NCBI RefSeq assembly: GCF_000423185.1
Contig: NZ_AUHM01000034.1
Span: 1-64,000, forward strand
Source of the DNA: Inquilinus limosus DSM 16000
GTDB lineage: Bacteria; Pseudomonadota; Alphaproteobacteria; DSM-16000; Inquilinaceae
Length of the DNA stretch: 64,000 bases
Direction of reading: 5' to 3'
Of the stretch, positions 57,451-64,000 are shown in pieces. The translations under genes and the position numbers were made by a program. Position 1 is the first letter of the stretch. Each line of letters opens with the position of its first letter. Under the pieces are notes generated by a model that was not told the origin of the DNA, did not search any database, and saw nothing but the letters and a program-made list of their open reading frames with translations.

Positions 57451-58779
57451 TTACTGCAGCTTCTCCTTCTTGCCGTCATAGTAGCCGGCCTTCTGCAGCA
57501 CCGCCTCCATGCGCTCGCCAATCTTCTGGGCACCGGATTCGGTGGTCTCCTCGCCCAGCATCATCTTGGTGCCGAACTCGGCGACGATCTCGGAGATCGC
57601 CGGCCACTCCGGGAAGCGGGGCCGGAAGGACGGCACGCCGCCCTGCCAGGACGCCACGGTCGGCTCGACGAAGGCATATTTCGCTTTGATCGCCGGGTCG
57701 TCATAGACCGCGGTACGGCCGGAGACGCCGCCGGCCTCGACATAGGGCTTGGCCATCGCCTCGGAGGTCACCCACTGGATGAACAGCCAGGACGCCTTCT
57801 GCTCCGCCTCGCTGGACTGCGAGGCGACGCCGAGCGAGAAGCCGCCGAGCGCCGGCTTCAGTCCGGCCTCGCCCTTCGGCTCGGTCGCCACGCCGAGGCA
57901 GTCGCCCAGCTTCGAGGTCGCTGGGTCGACCAGCGTCGAATAGAAGGACGACCATTCGGTGATCATCGCCACCTGGCCCTGGGCCAGCGCGTTCACCGCC
58001 TCGGCATGGTCGTAGTCGACGATGCCCGGCGGCATGTACTTCATCAGCTCCTGCCGGAACTTCAGCCCTTTCTGCGACGCTTCGGAGGTGAGGTTGGACT
58101 TGAAGTCGGCGTTCAGCAGCGAGCCGCCGAAGGGCCACAGCACGCGCATGAAGCTGTCGGCCGACTGGGTTTCGCCGCGGCGCGACTGCAGGGCGTAGGC
58201 ATACTTGCCGTTCTGGGTGAGCTTCGGCCCGTAAGTGTTGAGCAGCTCGTCCCAGGTCGCCGGCGGCTTGTCGAAGCCAGCATCCTTCAGCATGCACTTG
58301 TTGTAGAACAGCAGCCCCGAATAGTTGTCGAAGGGCAGGCCGTAGAGCTCCTTGTTCCAGGTGCCGAAGCTCTCCAGCAGGATCGGGAAGAAGCCCTTCA
58401 GGTTGAGGTTCGGATCAGCCAGGGCCGGGTCCTCGGTGAAGGTCTTGAGCGGCACCAGCCAGCCGCTGTCGGCGTATTCGCCGATCCAGACGACGTCGGT
58501 CAGGACCACGTCGATCTCGCCGCCGGCCGTGAAATCAAGCACTTCGCGCTCGCGGCTGTTCTCATAGGGCAGGATCTCGTATTCGACCTTGATCCCGGTC
58601 TCCTGCTCGAACTGCGGCAGCAGCTGGATCGCGGCGCGATAGCCCGGGCGGTCGAGGAAGATCGCCTTGATCGTGGTGCCCTTGTACGGCTCCGCCGCCT
58701 CCTTCAGGCTCCAGGCCATGGCTTGGCCCGCGGTCAGCAGCGCGGCGATCGCAGCGCCGGAAAACAGAAGCTTCTTCAT
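57451..58779 (-). CDS. Sugar ABC transporter substrate-binding protein (family 1)
   Basis: 442 residues from ATG 58779; signal peptide [20 protein letters not shown] with cleavage near AMA. SBP family-1 blocks: [20 protein letters not shown] (about 53-72), [22 protein letters not shown] (about 91-112), [19 protein letters not shown] (about 143-161) and PPATWDELL. It binds a carbohydrate or polyol in the periplasm. Second gene of the operon after the dehydrogenase. Confidence 0.92.
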   Translation of the reverse strand: MKKLLFSGAAIAALLTAGQAMAWSLKEAAEPYKGTTIKAIFLDRPGYRAAIQLLPQFEQETGIKVEYEILPYENSREREVLDFTAGGEIDVVLTDVVWIGEYADSGWLVPLKTFTEDPALADPNLNLKGFFPILLESFGTWNKELYGLPFDNYSGLLFYNKCMLKDAGFDKPPATWDELLNTYGPKLTQNGKYAYALQSRRGETQSADSFMRVLWPFGGSLLNADFKSNLTSEASQKGLKFRQELMKYMPPGIVDYDHAEAVNALAQGQVAMITEWSSFYSTLVDPATSKLGDCLGVATEPKGEAGLKPALGGFSLGVASQSSEAEQKASWLFIQWVTSEAMAKPYVEAGGVSGRTAVYDDPAIKAKYAFVEPTVASWQGGVPSFRPRFPEWPAISEIVAEFGTKMMLGEETTESGAQKIGERMEAVLQKAGYYDGKKEKLQ

Positions 58780-58804
58780 TGGGTTGACCTCCCTTTCTGA
58801 CACG

Positions 58805-59857
58805 TCATGCCCGGCCCGTGCCGGCCGGGCGGTTCTCCCGCCCATTCGGATGGACGATGCTCTTCATCGCGTGATCGCGATAGTCCGCCTGCATGGCGAA
58901 CGCCTCCGCCGTCTGGTCGAGATCGAAATGATGGCTGACCAGCGCGTCGACATCGACGCGTCCGCCGGCGACCAGGGCGATCGCCCGCGGATAGACACTG
59001 CCCATGCGGCGCGAGGTCTTGATCTTCAGCCCCTTGCGGCGGATCAGCGAAGCCTCGACCGTGTAGCGGTCGCCCTCCGGGATGCCGACCAGCACGACGC
59101 GTCCGCCGATCGCCGCCGCTTCCGCCGCATGCTGGAAGCCCTCCGGCGCGTTGGTGGCCTCGATCACCAGATCGGCGCCGCGACCGTCGGTGTCGTCCAG
59201 CACGGCCTGGTAGGAGGGCGCCGTCGCATCCGCGCCCAGCCGCCCGGCCAGCGCGGCGCGGTAGTCGAGCGGGTCGATCGCCCAGATCCTGCCGACGCCG
59301 GACAGCTTCAGCAGCTGAAGAACGCCCAGGCCGATCGGGCCGCAGCCGAGCAGCGCCACGGTCTCCAGCAGGCGCGGCTTGGCCAGGTCGATCGCATGGA
59401 TGCAGACGCCCAGCGGCTCCAGCATCACCGTCTGGGTCGGGGTGAAGCGCTCCGGCACCGCGAAGATCTGGTCGGGTCGCGCGGTGATCTGCTCGGTCAG
59501 GGCGCCGTTCTGCGGCGGCGCGCCGGCGAAGACGGTGTCGGGGCAGAGATTGTGGTGGCCGCGACGGCACCATTCACAGTGGCCGCAGGGCCTGGCCGGA
59601 TCGACCGCGACGAGCTGGCCGGCAGCGAGGCCGAGATCCGGCCGGTCCTCCGCCAGACGGGCGGCGAACTCGTGGCCCGGGACGAAAGGCCGGCGCACCT
59701 GCGCGGCCCCGATCCCGCCCTCCAGATAGTAGTGCAGATCGCTGCCGCAGAGGCCCACCGCGCTGACCGTCAGCAGCACGTCGCCCGGCTCCCGCAGCGG
59801 CGATTCGAGATCGCCGAGCCGGATGTCCCGGATCCCATGCAGAAAAGCGGCCTGCAC
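58805..59857 (-). CDS. Zinc-dependent sorbitol/xylitol dehydrogenase-like protein
   Basis: 350 residues. Catalytic zinc CGSDLHYY (Cys near 37) and GHEFAARL (His-Glu near 61), structural zinc [15 protein letters not shown] (about 91-105), cofactor motif [19 protein letters not shown] (about 168-186) and WAIDPLDYR for NAD. Fits polyol dehydrogenases such as sorbitol, xylitol or iditol enzymes. Probably the first gene of the sugar operon, behind the palindrome at 59891. Confidence 0.9.
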   Translation of the reverse strand: MQAAFLHGIRDIRLGDLESPLREPGDVLLTVSAVGLCGSDLHYYLEGGIGAAQVRRPFVPGHEFAARLAEDRPDLGLAAGQLVAVDPARPCGHCEWCRRGHHNLCPDTVFAGAPPQNGALTEQITARPDQIFAVPERFTPTQTVMLEPLGVCIHAIDLAKPRLLETVALLGCGPIGLGVLQLLKLSGVGRIWAIDPLDYRAALAGRLGADATAPSYQAVLDDTDGRGADLVIEATNAPEGFQHAAEAAAIGGRVVLVGIPEGDRYTVEASLIRRKGLKIKTSRRMGSVYPRAIALVAGGRVDVDALVSHHFDLDQTAEAFAMQADYRDHAMKSIVHPNGRENRPAGTGRA

Positions 59858-59890
59858 GCTGAACTCTCCTCCCGCACCGTTGGGGAACTT

Positions 59891-59910
59891 TTGTATCTCG
59901 ACCGATACAA
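59891..59910 (-). promoter_or_regulatory. Palindromic operator ahead of the sugar operon
   Basis: ttgtatc (59891-59897) and gatacaa (59904-59910) are perfect 7-base arms around tcgacc, 34 bases upstream of the dehydrogenase start codon. The size suits a GntR- or RpiR-type repressor dimer. The regulator is not adjacent. Confidence 0.6.
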
Positions 59911-59946
59911 TCGTCCAGCAGTCGCGCGAGAGTCAAGCCGGGGCCG

Positions 59947-60585
59947 CTACCGCCTCAGCACCACGCGGCAGGCGCCGAGGCGCGACTGCCAGCCTTCCCG
60001 CTCCAGCTCCGGCGCTGCCTCCTCCGTTTCCGGATAGCCGAGGCAGAGATAGCCGATCAGGTGCCAGTCCGGCGGCACCTCCAGCAGCGCGGCCACAGCC
60101 TGCGGGTCGAGGATCGAGACCCAGCCGAGCCCGACGCCCTCGATCCGGGCGGCCAGCCACAGCGTGTGGATCGCGGTCACCGCAGAATGGTCCAGCGTCT
60201 CCGGCATGGTCTGCCGTCCGAGCCCGTGCCCCTGCCCGGTCGAGCGGTCGCAGAACACGGCCAATTGCACCGGCGCCTCCTCCAGCCCGGCCAGCTTGAG
60301 ACGGCGGTAGTGGGCCGCCTGCTCGCCCCCGTAGCCGGCCGCCGCGGCGTCGTTGCAGCGGGCGAACACCGTCCGCACCGCGGCCCGCCGCGCCTTGTCC
60401 TCGACCAGGACGAAGCGCCAGGGCTGGCTGTTGCCGACCGAGGGCGCCAGGCAGGCCAAGTCGAGCAGGCGGTCGAGCAGCCCGGGCGGCAGCGGGGCGC
60501 GGCGGAAGCGGCGCACGTCGCGGCGCCAGCGCAGCAGCTCGGTGAAGCGGTCGCGGAACTCGGGCGGGAAGTCGGGGGCGGCCAC
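59947..60585 (-). CDS. bluB: 5,6-dimethylbenzimidazole synthase
   Basis: 212 residues, normal for BluB. RRDVRRFRRAPLPPG (about 21-35), ACLAPSVGNSQPWRFVLVED (about 44-63), GLGRQTMPETLDHSAVTAIHTLWLAAR (split at LDHSAV; about 121-147) and VGLGWVSILDPQAV are diagnostic. The enzyme oxidatively fragments reduced FMN to make the lower ligand of cobalamin. It lies 35 kb from the cbtBA unit in this window. No B12 riboswitch is seen ahead of it. Confidence 0.93.
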   Translation of the reverse strand: MAAPDFPPEFRDRFTELLRWRRDVRRFRRAPLPPGLLDRLLDLACLAPSVGNSQPWRFVLVEDKARRAAVRTVFARCNDAAAAGYGGEQAAHYRRLKLAGLEEAPVQLAVFCDRSTGQGHGLGRQTMPETLDHSAVTAIHTLWLAARIEGVGLGWVSILDPQAVAALLEVPPDWHLIGYLCLGYPETEEAAPELEREGWQSRLGACRVVLRR

Positions 60586-60627
60586 AGCAGTCCTCCGGGC
60601 AGCGGTGGCCCAGCTATAGCCGGCCGG

Positions 60628-61416
60628 TCACGGTCCGGGGAACAGCGTGTCGATGCGGCCCGTCGCCCAGTAGGCGAGAAGCCCGATCCATTCGTGCAGG
60701 GCGGTGCTCAGCACGTCGACCTGCTCCCCCAGCTCGGACCGGGGCAAGAGAGCCGGCGGCAGGCCGCGATAGTCGACCGGCCACGGCACCACGGCCCATC
60801 CCGCCTTGGCGAACAGGCCCATCGCCCGCGGCATGTGGTAGGCGCTGGTGACCAGCACCCAGTGCTGCCCGGCCTGGGGCTGCACCAGTTGCTTCAGCAG
60901 CAGCACGTTCTCATCGGTGTTGCGGGCCTGGCCTTCGAGCACCAGCCGCTCCTCCGGCAGCCCGGCCATCCGCATGACGTCGCGGAAGATGTCCGACTGC
61001 GCCGGGACGCCGTTCCACGAATCACCCAGCCCGCCGGAGAACACGACCTGCGCCTCGGGGAAGCGGCGAGCCAGGTCGAGTCCGGCGAACAGCCGTTCGG
61101 CATTGCCGTTCAGCATCGGCTCGCCCCGCGCGCCGGACAGCACGGTCAGCTCGGCCCCGCCGAGGACGATGACCCCGTCCACCGTGGCCGGAAGCTCGTG
61201 CGGCTTCGCGAAGCGATTCTCCAGCGGCAGGATCATCAGGTCGCCGACCGGCAGCAGGCAGACGGCGGCGAAGGCCAGGGTCAGCGCGATCACCAGCCGC
61301 CGGGCCAGACGCCGAGAGCGATAGAGGAAGCCGGCCGTGGCCAGCAGCAGCGCCAGCAGCACGAGGCCCAGCGGCTGGATGAAGAACCAGATCAGCTTCG
61401 ACAGGAAAAAGAACAC
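60628..61416 (-). CDS. DUF218 (YdcF/ElyC-like) membrane protein
   Basis: 262 residues from GTG 61416, which gives MFFFLSKLIWFFIQPLGLVL and a second helix (about 40-60) before the DUF218 domain. Family blocks: VDGVIVLGGA (about 90-99), NGNAERLFAGLDLARRFP (about 112-129), VVFSGGLGD (about 133) and VTSAYHMPRAMGLF (about 197-210). ElyC-type members affect envelope integrity and polysaccharide precursors. Divergent from ycjX. Confidence 0.88.
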   Translation of the reverse strand: MFFFLSKLIWFFIQPLGLVLLALLLATAGFLYRSRRLARRLVIALTLAFAAVCLLPVGDLMILPLENRFAKPHELPATVDGVIVLGGAELTVLSGARGEPMLNGNAERLFAGLDLARRFPEAQVVFSGGLGDSWNGVPAQSDIFRDVMRMAGLPEERLVLEGQARNTDENVLLLKQLVQPQAGQHWVLVTSAYHMPRAMGLFAKAGWAVVPWPVDYRGLPPALLPRSELGEQVDVLSTALHEWIGLLAYWATGRIDTLFPGP

Positions 61417-61566
61417 TGGTCCCCCACCCGGCCCTCGCCTCCGAGGAATGGCGGATCGCGGCGGAAGATGCAACCGCCCGGACCGGCGCGGCTTGAAGCG
61501 GGGACGCCGCGCCCGCACATGGGCTAGGCTGTTCATCCCACGGCCACCGGAGACCGCCGCCCGCTC

Positions 61567-62955
61567 ATGGAGCTGTTCCCCACCGACCTTCTCGATCGGG
61601 CCGGCGAGCTGTTCGACCGTCGCATCCGTCTCGGCGTCACCGGGCTGAGCCGCTCCGGCAAATCCGTGTTCATCGCCGCCCTGGTGCATGGGCTGACCGA
61701 TCCGCGGCGCTTCGGGCTGCTCGACGCCGTGGCCGAGGAGCGGCTGCGCGCCGCGGTGCTGCGGCCGCAGCCGCATCTCGAGCTGCCGCGCTTCCCCTAT
61801 GAGGAGGCGGTGGCCCGGCTGACCGGCGCCGGCGGAAGTGGACTCCAGAATTGGCCGGACTGGCCGGCCAGCACCCGCAATGTGGCGGAGCTGCGCCTGT
61901 CGCTGCGCTTCGCCCCGAAGGGCGGGCTGCGCAGCCTGCTGGGCGACCAAGTGCTGCATCTCGACATCTTCGACTATCCGGGCGAATGGCTGATCGACCT
62001 GCCGCTGCTGCAGCGCGACTACGCGGCCTGGGCGGAGGAGGCGCTGGCCCTCTCCGGCACCGGGGTGCGGTCGGCGCTGTCACAGGCGTGGCGCGACTCG
62101 ATCGCCAAGCTCGACCCGGCCGGCCCGGCGAAGGAGACCGATGCGATCGAGGCGGCGCGGCTCTACACCGACTATCTGCGCGGCTGCCGCACCCATGCGA
62201 TTCCCCTGAGCCGGCTGCAGCCCGGGCGCTTCCTGCTGCCGGGCGACCTGGAGGGGTCCCCCGCCCTCACCTTCTGCCCGCTGCCGCGGCCGCGCGAGAC
62301 GCCGCGCGGATCGCTGTGGCGGCTGATGGAGGAGCGGTTCGAAGCCTACAAGGCCAAGGTCGTGCGCCCCTTCTTCAGCGACCATTTCAGCCGGCTGGAC
62401 CGCCAGATCGTGCTGGTCGACCTCTTGGCCCATCTCGCCGCCGGGCCGGAAAGCCTGCAGGATCTGGGCCGCGCGATGGACGACATCCTGACCTGCTTCA
62501 AGACCGGCGGCATCAATTGGCTGTGGCCGTTCGAGACCCGCATCCGCAAGGTGCTGTTCGCCGCCACCAAGGCCGACCACCTGCCGCGCGAGGGGCACGA
62601 ACCGCTGGTCGGGCTGATGGACGAGCTGCTGCAGCAGAGCGTCCGCCGCACGGCCTTCCAGGGCGCCGCCGCCCGGTCGATGGCGATCGCCTCGCTGCGT
62701 GCCACCCGCGAGGTCGACGTCAAGCATGAGGGCGAGACCTTGCGCTGCGTCGCCGGCATCATCGAGCCGGGCGGCAAGCCGGTCGCCGCCTATCCCGGGG
62801 CGCTGCCGCGCAGCCTGCGCGAGGCGCGCGGCGGCGGCCGCTTCGGCGCCCAGCGCTTCCTGCCGCCGGCCGACCTCAGCGCCGACGGCCAGCCCTGGCC
62901 GCATATCCGGCTGGACGGGGCGCTGCAGTTCCTGCTCGGGGAGGACCTGGCATGA
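61567..62955 (+). CDS. ycjX: YcjX-family GTP-binding protein
   Basis: 462 residues. P-loop GVTGLSRSGKSVFIAALVH (about 23-41), HLDIFDYPGEWLIDLPLL (about 136-153; family-typical), ARLYTDYLRGCR (about 197-208) and LFAATKADHLPREGH (about 337-351, nucleotide-base site). These features place it in the YcjX/DUF463 family of stress-linked ATPase/GTPase-like proteins. It overlaps the next gene by four bases (ATGA), so the pair is coupled. Confidence 0.9.
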   Translation: MELFPTDLLDRAGELFDRRIRLGVTGLSRSGKSVFIAALVHGLTDPRRFGLLDAVAEERLRAAVLRPQPHLELPRFPYEEAVARLTGAGGSGLQNWPDWPASTRNVAELRLSLRFAPKGGLRSLLGDQVLHLDIFDYPGEWLIDLPLLQRDYAAWAEEALALSGTGVRSALSQAWRDSIAKLDPAGPAKETDAIEAARLYTDYLRGCRTHAIPLSRLQPGRFLLPGDLEGSPALTFCPLPRPRETPRGSLWRLMEERFEAYKAKVVRPFFSDHFSRLDRQIVLVDLLAHLAAGPESLQDLGRAMDDILTCFKTGGINWLWPFETRIRKVLFAATKADHLPREGHEPLVGLMDELLQQSVRRTAFQGAAARSMAIASLRATREVDVKHEGETLRCVAGIIEPGGKPVAAYPGALPRSLREARGGGRFGAQRFLPPADLSADGQPWPHIRLDGALQFLLGEDLA

Positions 62956-63977
62956 GCCGGCCGCCGCTGATCCTGGACCAGCCGTCGGAGCCGGAGCGCG
63001 AGCCGGGCCGGGCGCCGGCCGTGTTCGCGCTCGACGAGGCCGAAGCGGTGCCGGTGGAGGACGCCCCCGCCCCGGCCGCCCCCGAGCTGGTCGAACCCGG
63101 CCTGCGTCGCCGCCGCAGTCCGGGCAGCGTGGCCCTGCGCATCGCCTTCGGCGCGCTGGTCGGGCTGATCGGGCTGGGCATCGGCCTGTGGGTCGAGCGG
63201 CTGGTCACCGATCTCATGAGCCGCGGCGGGCCGCTGCAGGCGGCGGCGCTGGTGCTGCTGGCGGTCGCCGGGGCAGGGATCCTGGTCTGGGCCGGCTGGG
63301 AGCTGCTGGCGTTGCGCCGGCTCGGCCGGGTCGAGGAGATCCGCAGCCTGGGCCGGGCGGCGGCGAGCGGCGACGCCGCCGCGGCCGATGCCGTGATCGC
63401 CCGCTTCCGCCGCCTGCACGCCGACGGGCCGGCGGCCGACGGGCTGGCTCGCCTCGAGCGCGAGCGCGACGAGCTGCGCGACCCGGAGGAGTTGATCGGT
63501 CTCCTGGAGCTGCACGCCCAACGTCCGATCGACGCCGCCTGCCGCGCCGCCATCGCCGCCACCGCACGGCGCACCGCGCTGATCACCACGGTCACGCCGT
63601 TCGCCGTCGTCGACATGGTGGCGTCCGGCGCGCTGAACCTGCGGATGATCCGGCGCATCGCCGAGATCCAGGGTTTCCGCCCCGGCCTGTTCGCAACTCT
63701 GGCGCTGGTCCGGCGGGTGGCGACGACGCTGCTGATCGCCGGCGGCATCGAGGCCGCCAACGACTATCTCGGCGACTTCCTGGGCGCCGGCCTCTTGCGC
63801 GCCTTCGGCCGCCGCGCCGGCGAGGGCGCGATCAACGGCATCCTCAGCGTCCGCATCGGCGTCGCCGCGATGAAGGTGTGCCGCCCCCTGCCCTATCTGC
63901 GCGACACCCCGCCCGGCGCGATGAGCTTGGCCAAGGCGATCTTCGGGGTGGAGGCTGCGCCGAAGGGGAAGGGTTAG
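62952..63977 (+). CDS. ycjF: YcjF-family (DUF697) membrane protein
   Basis: 341 residues. N-terminal acidic/proline region (1-55), two membrane helices (about 62-82 and 95-113), then a DUF697 domain with AAVATARRTALI-like ITTVTPFAVVDMVASGALNLRMIRRIAEIQG (split at NLRMIR) and GAINGILSVRIGVAAMKVCRPLPYL near the C-terminus, the latter strongly conserved. YcjF partners YcjX in many Proteobacteria and is linked to envelope and phage-shock-type stress. Starts at the ATG overlapping the ycjX stop. Confidence 0.9.
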   Translation: MSRPPLILDQPSEPEREPGRAPAVFALDEAEAVPVEDAPAPAAPELVEPGLRRRRSPGSVALRIAFGALVGLIGLGIGLWVERLVTDLMSRGGPLQAAALVLLAVAGAGILVWAGWELLALRRLGRVEEIRSLGRAAASGDAAAADAVIARFRRLHADGPAADGLARLERERDELRDPEELIGLLELHAQRPIDAACRAAIAATARRTALITTVTPFAVVDMVASGALNLRMIRRIAEIQGFRPGLFATLALVRRVATTLLIAGGIEAANDYLGDFLGAGLLRAFGRRAGEGAINGILSVRIGVAAMKVCRPLPYLRDTPPGAMSLAKAIFGVEAAPKGKG

Positions 63978-64000
63978 GGCAACGGCCCGAGATATTAACC

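Overview
The window is uniformly GC-rich chromosomal DNA from an alphaproteobacterium. I place it near Rhodospirillales/Azospirillaceae-like soil or host-associated bacteria, by inference only. The basis is strong third-position GC, two LexA boxes of the alphaproteobacterial type (GTTC-N7-GTTC), many solute-binding-protein ABC systems, CbtAB under a B12 riboswitch, BluB, and several families of dispersed intergenic palindromes. No tRNA, rRNA, CRISPR array or prophage was seen. The only mobile-element gene is the first 41 codons of an IS110-family transposase running off the left edge.

Layout. 1-500: IS110 start plus flanking structured DNA. 503-4002: a heterodimeric exporter-type ABC pair behind an iron-type operator. 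5-11 kb: an ECF sigma / FecR / TonB receptor / periplasmic binding protein iron-uptake operon read leftwards, with a small kinase-like gene at its end. 11-18.6 kb: dipeptidase, SDR, PobR-like regulator and PobA (4-hydroxybenzoate hydroxylase), GMC oxidoreductase, enolase-superfamily enzyme. 18.7-25.2 kb: MscS channel, SOS-controlled endonuclease III-like protein, MsrA, histidine phosphatase, a methyltransferase beside an AT-rich stretch with a strong Fur box, a divergent MarR/monooxygenase pair with palindromic operators, and an uncharacterised SOS-controlled gene. 25.3-28.2 kb: cobalamin riboswitch with cbtB-cbtA, phosphoglycolate phosphatase, DUF1287 and KTSC proteins. 28.4-36 kb: a pentonate dehydratase, then a purine nucleoside uptake operon (BMP binding protein, ATPase, two permeases) ending in purine nucleoside phosphorylase.

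36.2-41.8 kb: a peptide ABC importer (binding protein, two permeases, fused double ATPase). 42-44.5 kb: a GGDEF-EAL protein and a response regulator. 44.6-45.8 kb: an overlapping VOC/ArsR/SRPBCC trio. 45.9-48.6 kb: an SsuABC/NMT1-type importer. 48.8-53.4 kb: a zinc dehydrogenase, small unknown genes, a methyltransferase and a SorC-type regulator. 53.4-54.9 kb: an E. coli-type aspartate carbamoyltransferase and an orphan antitoxin between two repeats. 54.9-59.9 kb: a sugar ABC operon (dehydrogenase, binding protein, SIS protein, two permeases, no ATPase). 59.9-64 kb: BluB, a DUF218 protein, and the YcjX/YcjF pair.

The themes are nutrient scavenging (iron, cobalt, nucleosides, peptides, sugars, aromatic acids) and stress response. 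The most interesting signals are two SOS promoters of identical design, one of them driving an unknown gene; the Fur-like sites linking the ABC pair and the sigma factor; the strong Fur box in the AT-rich island; and the structured DNA ahead of the IS110 transposase, where a bridge RNA would lie. I did not find a clear candidate for an entirely new multi-gene system.
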